From positions 1-6,647 of the forward strand of contig CAOJDZ010000039.1 of the NCBI GenBank assembly GCA_948433815.1: a stretch of 6,647 bases of DNA. The letters are read 5' to 3'. This document shows, in pieces, positions 1 through 3,642 of this stretch (position 1 is its first letter; each line of letters begins with the position of its first letter). The translations under genes were made by a program, and so were the position numbers. The notes beneath the pieces are model-generated. The model did not search any database, was not told the origin of the DNA, and was given only the letters and a program-made list of their open reading frames with translations. This DNA is from an uncultured Clostridia bacterium (lineage in GTDB: Bacteria > Bacillota_I > Bacilli_A > RF39 > UBA660).

Positions 1-144
1 AATTCATTTTATCACCATAAAAAGATTAGTAAGTTAGAAGATGAAACTATTAGGAAAGAATATTTAAGTGTTTTAGATATTACTTATAAAGTAATAGAAA
101 TATGTTTATCAATGCTTATTATAAAATTACCTAGTGTAATGTAA
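1..144 (+). CDS. C-terminal end of an unrecognised protein (cut by window start)
   Basis: The first plus-strand frame is open from base 1 and ends at TAA (142-144), giving 47 residues that begin NSFYHHKKISKLEDETIRKE. The composition is ordinary for a soluble, helix-rich tail with many Lys, Glu and Ile. I recognise no family. It is judged a real gene end rather than a chance frame because it has the AT-rich codon use of the other host genes and a strong hairpin terminator follows 55 bp later. It belongs to the host side of the insertion: before integration it would have been convergent with the tRNA-Arg gene, sharing that terminator. Confidence 0.6.
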   Translation, partial: NSFYHHKKISKLEDETIRKEYLSVLDITYKVIEICLSMLIIKLPSVM

Positions 145-198
145 TATTAATTTTTAGATGGAACAACAAAAAATTAGTTAATAATTTATTACCATTTT

Positions 199-229
199 AA
201 AATACCAAGATAGTCTTGGTATTTTGTGT
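199..229 (+). terminator. Perfect 12-bp hairpin terminator, probably bidirectional
   Basis: AAAATACCAAGA (199-210), loop TAG (211-213), then its exact complement (214-225), followed on the plus strand by GTGTTTTC. It ends the gene stopping at 144. It lies 22 bp beyond the displaced 3' end of tRNA-Arg, so it was probably also the original terminator of that tRNA before the element inserted. Confidence 0.75.
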
Positions 230-246
230 TTTCTTAGTTTTTAAAA

Positions 247-294
247 TGGCGTCCTCGAAAGGATTCGAACCTTCGACCTACCCCTTAGGAGGGG
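247..294 (-). repeat. Distal att copy: 48-bp direct repeat of tRNA-Arg 3' part
   Basis: These 48 bases are identical to 2810-2857, the 3' two-thirds of the intact tRNA-Arg(CCT) from the anticodon stem to CCA. Identity breaks on both sides (A versus C before position 247; after 294 the intact gene has a fifth G where this copy has T). This is the usual scar of an integrase that inserts into the 3' end of a tRNA gene: the element rebuilds the tRNA and the original 3' end is pushed to the far side. Positions 1-246 are therefore host flank, and element DNA starts near 295. Confidence 0.9.
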
Positions 295-315
295 TATAAC
301 CACTTCCTTAAGGAC
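247..315 (-). other. tRNA-like structure lacking a D-arm at the distal att
   Basis: Read on the minus strand from 315 to 247, the displaced tRNA 3' fragment is preceded by element-derived GTCCTTA, which can pair with the fragment's CGAGGAC 3' acceptor strand over the first five pairs plus a T-G wobble. The T-arm, the 3' half of the anticodon stem and CCA are intact. Only 13 nt replace the usual 19 nt of D-region, no D-arm can form, and the anticodon loop is 6 nt if the ACCCC/GGGGT stem is kept. It is probably not a functional tRNA. The bases 305-314 also form a perfect palindrome, TCCTTAAGGA. Confidence 0.5.
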
Positions 316-337
316 ACCATTATTATATATCATTTAT

Positions 338-354
338 CCCTTTTAAATAAAGGG
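338..354. other. Small GC-containing hairpin between int and att
   Basis: CCCTTT (338-343), loop TAAAT, AAAGGG (349-354). It lies downstream of the integrase remnant, so it could be its terminator, but no clean T-run follows on the minus strand. Role uncertain. Confidence 0.35.
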
Positions 355-382
355 GGTGCTTTCATTTTCTTTAAACTTTTTG

Positions 383-420
383 AACTTGTACTTTTGGATG
401 AGTGCCGAAAAATGGTGCCA
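383..420 (+). repeat. Left candidate integrase arm-site block
   Basis: AACTTGTA (383-390), then ATGAGTGCCGA (398-408) and GTGCCA (415-420). The same three words recur in the same orientation at the other end of the element (2684-2694, 2700-2705, 2727-2734). The block is about 100 bp inside this att core, a spacing and pairing typical of arm-type binding sites for tyrosine integrases of Gram-positive elements. The function is inferred from position and repetition. Confidence 0.6.
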
Positions 421-433
421 TGATGTCTCTTTT

Positions 434-858
434 TTACTCATTTTGCATGTTTTTCATCAACTCATCAAACTTATCTGCACATGCTTTCTTACTTGATTCG
501 AAGGCATGTGTGTATATTTCCATTGTAATACTTGAATCAGAATGACCTAATCTTTTACTAACTGTCTTAGGGTCAATTCTCATATTGATTAGAAGACTTG
601 CACATGTATGTCTTAACTCATGAAAACATATATGGTCTAGGTTATATTTTTTCACAATCTTTCTGATAACTTGGTCACAAGTTGATGGGTGCATATAACT
701 TCCATCTTTTGAAGTAAAGATTCTGTTTGTACCTTGCCACTTTCTACCACAATTCTTGATGTAACTCTTTTTCCGTTACCAAGTATATCGTACCCAAGTT
801 CAATAGTTATCTTATATTTATTGTTAGATATTCGTGTTACTCCCATAAGTTTTTTCAT
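434..858 (-). pseudogene. int: Tyrosine integrase remnant (internal deletion plus frameshift)
   Basis: Two pieces of one integrase lie in different frames. The start (ATG at 858, AAAGGAG at 862-868) gives about 40 residues, MGVTRISNNKYKITIELGYD onward, which match the beta-rich AP2-like arm-binding domain of Tn916-type integrases. After RIVVES (about 740) the frame runs out. The other frame resumes as KWQGTNRIF, continues through residues starting MHPST (694) and ends at 434. That part carries the C-terminal catalytic boxes HELRHT, LGH and the Tyr in IYTH. A normal protein is roughly 370-400 aa; about 230 residues are gone, including the core-binding domain and the first catalytic Arg. The junction lies at CCAC direct repeats (737-740, 747-750), compatible with a slippage deletion. 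It cannot be active. Its gene follows the excisionase gene, as in many ICEs. Confidence 0.9.
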
Positions 859-909
859 TAACTCCTTTCATAAAACTTAAGAACGAAACATGTCAAACTA
901 TCTATATAT

Positions 910-918
910 ATTATAACA
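910..918 (-). promoter_or_regulatory. Extended -10 promoter for the integrase gene
   Basis: TGTTATAAT on the minus strand (910-918), 52 bp upstream of the ATG at 858, has the TG extension and a perfect TATAAT. No good -35 is found 16-18 bp upstream. A TTGACA at 891-896 is also present, but its only -10 partner would overlap the ribosome binding site. Confidence 0.45.
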
Positions 919-947
919 CATTTTCCCTTATTTTTTCCTTATATTTC

Positions 948-1145
948 CTACAAAAATAGGATGTTTTTTCCTTCGTTTTCTTGCAAGTTTTCTATCCACT
1001 TATTCACTTCATTGATGTCAAACTTGTATCTGTTTCCAATCCTAAAGTATGGAATCATTTTAGCTCGTACTAACTTTCTAACTTGTGGTATGGATACTTT
1101 TAGATAAGTTGATAATTCCTTTATGTCACAAATATTTTTTGTCAT
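948..1145 (-). CDS. xis: Excisionase-like small helix-turn-helix protein
   Basis: The 65-aa product fits the excisionase/AlpA-like winged helix-turn-helix family. DIKELSTYLKVSIPQVRKLV (residues 7-26) forms the HTH. It is followed by MIPYFRIGNRYKF, the wing with the family's RIG-x-x-[YW]-[KR]-F signature, and NEVNKWIENL (47-56), the closing helix. Proteins of this kind bind arm sites and steer the integrase toward excision. The start at 1145 is fixed by a strong AAGGAGGG seven bases upstream. It sits 89 bp before the integrase gene in the same direction, the classic xis-int order, and 41 bp after the stop of an orphan gene end. The frame looks intact, so the directionality factor survived while its integrase did not. 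Xis from related elements is the best guide; the symbol is by family and position. Confidence 0.82.
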   Translation of the reverse strand: MTKNICDIKELSTYLKVSIPQVRKLVRAKMIPYFRIGNRYKFDINEVNKWIENLQENEGKNILFL

Positions 1146-1186
1146 TTAAAACCCTCCTTGATGATTCCATACTGGATGGACTCTTT

Positions 1187-1330
1187 TTATTTTTCTACTT
1201 TGTCTTTGAAGTGATATGTAATAATCTCTGTAATACTATCTACTAGTTCTCTTGTACTAATCATGTCATAAGCAGTATCAGGAATACATCCACTTTCTAT
1301 TGCAACTTCTGTATCGATTAAGGGGCATGA
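1187..1330 (-). pseudogene. 3' remnant of an unrecognised element gene
   Basis: The minus strand reads a convincing protein tail, LIDTEVAIESGCIPDTAYDM and on through ELVDSITEIITYHFKDKVEK, ending at TAA (1187-1189). The upstream frame degrades into PNIFFYLTSCP and meets a stop at about 1356, with no start codon or ribosome binding site, so only about 46 real codons remain. Coding-like composition with balanced acidic and basic residues argues against chance. The stop is 41 bp before xis in the same direction, where ICEs usually carry small regulatory or replication genes. I do not recognise the family. It appears to be the surviving end of a gene truncated by the deletion that shrank the element. 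Confidence 0.5.
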
Positions 1331-1351
1331 GGTTAAGTAAAAAAGATATTA

Positions 1352-1402
1352 GGTTACAAAAAAGTCATAGTAACCCAAAACCAAACCAAGCCAAACGACT
1401 TT
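1352..1402. repeat. Overlapping inverted repeats around a CCAAA-repeat tract
   Basis: GGTTAC (1352-1357) pairs with GTAACC (1370-1375), and AAAGTC (1361-1366) pairs with GACTTT (1397-1402), so the two stems interlock and cannot both form fully. Between them, 1373-1396 is only A and C except one G, with CC units 4-5 bases apart. The opposite strand has four short G-runs (GG, GG, GG, GGG) separated by 3-4 bases, a possible two-layer G-quadruplex. Such mutually exclusive structures are common in oriT and replication origins. The function is inferred. Confidence 0.45.
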
Positions 1403-1429
1403 CTCTTTCTTATCAAGAAGGGAGGAAAG

Positions 1430-1464
1430 CAATTTATTTATGAACGAAGTGAATAAATAAATTG
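1430..1464. repeat. 12-bp perfect inverted repeat
   Basis: CAATTTATTTAT (1430-1441) and its exact complement ATAAATAAATTG (1453-1464) flank an 11-nt loop (GAACGAAGTGA). No T-run follows on either strand, so it is not a typical terminator. The right arm ends in the GTTAAAG word of the next inverted repeat (1464-1470 with CTTTAAC at 1492-1498). Confidence 0.6.
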
Positions 1465-1608
1465 TTAAAGGAGGGATGTTTAATTCTTTTTCTTTAACTA
1501 AAGACTTAACATAAGGTATCTATATTATATATAATACTAATATAAATACTCCTTAATATATACCATATAGTAGTTAAGTAATGTTAAAACTCTAATTTCT
1601 GTTCATAG

Positions 1609-1629
1609 AAAAAAGACACTTCCGTGTCT
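1609..1629 (-). terminator. Terminator of the cargo gene
   Basis: On the minus strand AGACAC (1629-1624), a GGAA tetraloop, then GTGTCT (1619-1614) running into TTTTT. The GNRA-type loop stabilises the 6-bp stem. It lies about 38 bp past the stop of the 237-aa gene at 1667, so that gene is a monocistronic unit separate from xis-int. Confidence 0.8.
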
Positions 1630-1666
1630 AATTCTTAAAAATCATCCGTATGTTTAGGTATTGTAA

Positions 1667-2380
1667 CTATATTTCTAAACGCTTTTTCTTATTATCATCA
1701 ATTGTTTTATTATATTGAGAAAAACAATCAATTATTCCTTCAACGGATACCTCGCTAGACCAAACCTTAATGTAGTTTTCTCTTTCACTAACACCACTAC
1801 TTTGACTACAATACGGTTTAGTTGGAATAAAGGTATCTACAAATATACCATATTCTTTTTCTAATCTTTCTTCATCAACTATAGGTTCGCTATATCCAAA
1901 GTCATTTAGTAATATAACTTTTTCTATATTGTAAGTTTTGCTTAATTCTTTTATGTATTCTGTTGTTTTCTCTGCAATTGTTCCAGGTTGCATAGTTTTT
2001 ATCATTTTATAGTTTCCGAAATCTTTTTCTTTAGACATTATAGCAAATCCTTCAGGATAAAAACATTTTCCCATGTAGCAATCTTCATGTTCTAATATAA
2101 GATTACCATTTTCATCTAAGTGACCCATTTCTATAAATGATTGATTCCACCAAGAACCTTCAACATGTCCCCAATGCCAATCACTAAAATCATTATCAAC
2201 ACTAACAGGGGTAGCAGATGCTAAAATTGCTGTGTCTATACCTAATAGTTTTTTGGTTTCTGCTATTTTATGAGACAATTCTATTGTATAATCTACTTCT
2301 TTATCAATAGCAAATGCAAAATCATATGTAGTTCTAGGTTCTGCGATAATAAGTAACAAACTTTTTTTGTCGCTAGTCAT
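1667..2380 (-). CDS. Unrecognised 237-aa cargo protein
   Basis: I do not recognise this protein. It appears cytosolic: no signal peptide or membrane helix. The N-terminal third has hydrophobic strands (SLLLIIAEP at 7-15, TAILASATP at 50-58). Then comes an aromatic-rich block, FSDWHWGHVEGSWWNQSF (65-82), a Cys pair C101/C106 in CYMGKC, and a later strand, KVILLNDFGYSEPIVDEE (154-171), followed by IPTKPYCSQ (185-193). Acidic and aromatic residues dominate. The pattern of strands then helices suggests an alpha/beta enzyme or binding domain, but this is only a guess. The start at 2380 has AAAGGAGAG (2387-2395), an excellent ribosome binding site. It lies inside the tRNA-bounded element with its own promoter and terminator, the position of accessory cargo, so a role in defence, toxin-antitoxin or stress is possible but unshown. 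Confidence 0.8.
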   Translation of the reverse strand: MTSDKKSLLLIIAEPRTTYDFAFAIDKEVDYTIELSHKIAETKKLLGIDTAILASATPVSVDNDFSDWHWGHVEGSWWNQSFIEMGHLDENGNLILEHEDCYMGKCFYPEGFAIMSKEKDFGNYKMIKTMQPGTIAEKTTEYIKELSKTYNIEKVILLNDFGYSEPIVDEERLEKEYGIFVDTFIPTKPYCSQSSGVSERENYIKVWSSEVSVEGIIDCFSQYNKTIDDNKKKRLEI

Positions 2381-2408
2381 TAAAATCTCTCCTTTAAAAT
2401 TGATATTT

Positions 2409-2436
2409 ATTATACACTATTATTTATTTTTTTCAA
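2409..2436 (-). promoter_or_regulatory. Promoter of the cargo gene
   Basis: On the minus strand -35 TTGAAA (2436-2431), a 16-bp spacer, and -10 TATAAT (2414-2409). The start codon at 2380 is 28 bp beyond, leaving room for a leader of about 20 nt with the ribosome binding site. This is the only cargo promoter seen. Confidence 0.7.
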
Positions 2437-2683
2437 TATGTTCCATTTATTTTGCTTTAAAATTGGGATAAAAATATAACTTTTCTTAATTATAGAACTA
2501 GTTATCTACTATTTTATAAAAAATAAATCTTAAAATAATATATACTCTATATAGAAAAGTCTTAATAGAAAATCTCAGATATAACATCTATTCTTGGATT
2601 TGTAGGTCCATCACAGAATGACAAATTCAAGCACTCATTCACTTTGTTTAGTCCTTGTAGAATGGATAGTTTGACTTTTAATA
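2437..2683. other. Gene-free stretch at the tRNA side of the element
   Basis: No convincing gene. Positions 2440-2560 are plain AT-rich sequence. From 2562 the base composition is less AT-rich and both strands are open: minus 2562-2714, no start codon; plus 2569-2775, where the only in-frame ATG at 2662 lacks a ribosome binding site. It may be the remnant of a gene or conserved att-region DNA. Confidence 0.4.
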
Positions 2684-2734
2684 ATGAGTGCCGATGGAAG
2701 TGCCATAAGCAAAATCATGTTATATCAACTTGTA
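2684..2734 (+). repeat. Right candidate integrase arm-site block
   Basis: ATGAGTGCCGA (2684-2694), GTGCCA (2700-2705) and AACTTGTA (2727-2734) match the block at 383-420. The GTGCCA word ends 104 bp from the att core at 2810, while on the left the block also lies about 100 bp from its att core. AACTTGTA lies between the long repeat and the core on both sides. Confidence 0.6.
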
Positions 2735-2744
2735 TAACTTTGTA

Positions 2745-2762
2745 TCACTTTTTCAAAAGTGA
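2745..2762. repeat. Perfect palindromic hairpin near attachment site
   Basis: TCACTTTT (2745-2752) and AAAAGTGA (2755-2762) with only TC between them. It directly abuts the larger tRNA-proximal terminator. It could be a protein-binding palindrome or part of a tandem terminator. Confidence 0.45.
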
Positions 2763-2800
2763 AAAAATGCTTTAATTTCCAAGAAAATCAAAGCATTTTT
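2763..2800 (-). terminator. Terminator for tRNA-Arg, supplied by the element
   Basis: An 11-bp stem AAAAATGCTTT (2763-2773)/AAAGCATTTTT (2790-2800), one mismatch, four more pairs and a 6-nt loop. T-runs flank it on both strands, so it works in either direction. It starts 10 bp after the tRNA 3' end and belongs to the element side of the att site, replacing the host hairpin now stranded at 199-225. Confidence 0.75.
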
Positions 2801-2809
2801 AATATCATC

Positions 2810-2857
2810 TGGCGTCCTCGAAAGGATTCGAACCTTCGACCTACCCCTTAGGAGGGG
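2810..2857 (-). repeat. tRNA-proximal att copy
   Basis: 48 bases identical to 247-294 and forming the 3' part of the tRNA. The strand exchange must have occurred within this core. Together the two copies bound an element of about 2.56 kb. Confidence 0.9.
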
Positions 2858-2885
2858 GTTGCTCTTCCAGCTGAGCTACGAGGAC
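2810..2885 (-). tRNA. tRNA-Arg (anticodon CCT)
   Basis: The minus strand folds into a complete 76-nt cloverleaf with encoded CCA: acceptor GTCCTCG/CGAGGAC, D-arm GCTC/GAGC with an 8-nt loop, anticodon stem ACCCC/GGGGT with loop CTCCTAA (anticodon CCT, reading AGG), 5-nt variable region, and T-arm GAAGG-TTCGAAT-CCTTT, then discriminator G. It is the integration target: its last 48 bases (2810-2857) are repeated at 247-294, so the 3' part now present came with the element and keeps the gene functional. An extended -10 promoter lies 16 bp upstream and the element's hairpin terminator 10 bp downstream. Confidence 0.97.
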
Positions 2886-2901
2886 AAATATTACTTTTTT
2901 A

Positions 2902-2910
2902 ATTATATCA
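2902..2910 (-). promoter_or_regulatory. Extended -10 promoter of tRNA-Arg
   Basis: TGATATAAT on the minus strand, with the -10 ending 16 bp before the first tRNA base. No clear -35 at the usual distance. The same nine bases serve the HD gene (2959-2967, divergent) and the P-loop gene (5264-5272). Confidence 0.65.
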
Positions 2911-2958
2911 TAAATATAGTTAATTTTAATATTAATTTAATCAATTTTGAAATTTTTG

Positions 2959-2967
2959 TGATATAAT
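2959..2967 (+). promoter_or_regulatory. Extended -10 promoter of the HD-domain gene
   Basis: TGATATAAT, divergent from the tRNA promoter 48 bp away. The expected transcription start is about 2974, giving a leader near 69 nt before the ATG at 3043. -35 not recognisable. Confidence 0.6.
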
Positions 2968-3042
2968 TATGTAGGCAATAATTACTAAGGCATGATTTAT
3001 AAAGTATTACATAATATATAGAAATAGTATAGGTGGTAATTT

Positions 3043-3582
3043 ATGAATAAGAATGAAAATTTAGTTTTAAATGATGAATTTGAAGATATAATAAGAGAAT
3101 TAATAGTTAATGATAAAGTGCAAGAGATGAAAAAATTTAGACAACACTGTGATGTTAGTTGCTATGAGCATTGTTATTTTGCTGCTTATTATAGTTATAA
3201 AATATGTAAAAAGTTTAATTTAGATTATAAGTCAGCCACTAGAGCGGCTATGCTTCATGATTTGTTTTTATACGATTGGAGAGTTAAGAATGGTAGAAAA
3301 GGATTTCATGCTTTTACTCATCCTAAGTTAGCATGTGAAAATGCTTCAAAGATATTTTCTTTAAGTGATAAAGAAAAAGATATTATATTAACTCATATGT
3401 GGCCTTTAACAGTAAAATTACCTACATCTAAAGAAGGATTAATATTGACTTTCGTTGATAAATGGTCAGCAATTTGTGAAAGTTTTGTTTATTTAGTTAG
3501 AACTATGAAAAGAAATGAAACTTTAAAATATGCTTATTTAATTCTTACTTTTGTAATATTTAGAGTAAGAGGAAGATTTTAG
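3043..3582 (+). CDS. HD-domain metal-dependent phosphohydrolase family protein
   Basis: The 179-aa protein has the ordered metal-binding residues of the HD superfamily: H43 (in YEHCYFAAYYSY), H72-D73 (in AAMLHDLFLYDW), H93 (HAFTHP), H118 (THMWP) and D139 (TFVDKW). These proteins are usually cytosolic and hydrolyse phosphoester bonds of nucleotides or related small molecules; the substrate of this subfamily, common as a stand-alone gene in Firmicutes, is not evident. The ATG at 3043 has AGGTGG 6 bases upstream, somewhat weaker than its neighbours. The C-terminus (LKYAYLILTFVIFRVRGRF) is unusually hydrophobic and basic and could be an amphipathic or membrane-touching tail. It is the first host gene beyond the tRNA and appears monocistronic, with a short terminator just after its TAG. 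It is intact and in its usual size range. Confidence 0.85.
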   Translation: MNKNENLVLNDEFEDIIRELIVNDKVQEMKKFRQHCDVSCYEHCYFAAYYSYKICKKFNLDYKSATRAAMLHDLFLYDWRVKNGRKGFHAFTHPKLACENASKIFSLSDKEKDIILTHMWPLTVKLPTSKEGLILTFVDKWSAICESFVYLVRTMKRNETLKYAYLILTFVIFRVRGRF

Positions 3583-3584
3583 TT

Positions 3585-3606
3585 AGCACTTATGTGCTTT
3601 TTTCTT
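3585..3606 (+). terminator. Short hairpin terminator after the HD gene
   Basis: AGCAC (3585-3589), TTAT loop, GTGCT (3594-3598), then a long T-rich tail (TTTTTTCTTTT from 3598). The stem is only 5 bp, but the T-tract is strong. It starts 3 bp after the stop codon. Confidence 0.6.
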
Positions 3607-3613
3607 TTAAATG

Positions 3614-3622
3614 TGATATAGT
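3614..3622 (+). promoter_or_regulatory. Extended -10 promoter of the membrane-protein gene
   Basis: TGATATAGT, one base different from the other extended -10 elements here. The expected start is near 3629, so the leader would be about 14 nt and consist mainly of the AAGGAG ribosome binding site (3631-3636). Confidence 0.5.
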
Positions 3623-3642
3623 ATAAATATAAGGAGAAGATA

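Larger units (their letters stand above)
1331..1608. other. Non-coding zone with dense inverted repeats
   Basis: There is no gene of credible length on either strand. The stretch holds several inverted repeats (1352-1375, 1361-1402, 1430-1464, 1464-1498), a C/A-only tract with repeated CCAAA units (1373-1396), and scattered GTTAAGT/GTTAAAG words. It separates the cargo gene from the mobility genes and is the best candidate for the element's origin of transfer or replication. Confidence 0.5.

Noticed and set aside
247..315. A second functional tRNA-Arg gene
   Set aside because: No D-arm, a 6-nt anticodon loop and mismatches near the acceptor base make a working tRNA unlikely; the exact repeat is explained as an att copy.
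868..896. TTGACA/TTATGA promoter directly before integrase start
   Set aside because: The -35 is perfect, but the -10 is poor and the start would lie after the ribosome binding site; the extended -10 at 910-918 is a better fit.
1441..1513. Tiny peptides after AGGAGG-like sequences (ATG at 1441 and 1475)
   Set aside because: Six and twelve codons only; the second ATG directly abuts the AGGAGGG, too close for initiation; they lie in inverted-repeat arms.
1352..1589. CRISPR array from repeated CCAAA and GTTAA words
   Set aside because: Units are 5-7 bases with no regular repeat-spacer spacing and mixed orientation; no cas genes.
2662..2775. Possible 37-aa plus-strand peptide starting at ATG 2662
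   Set aside because: No ribosome binding site, and its end lies inside the bidirectional terminator.
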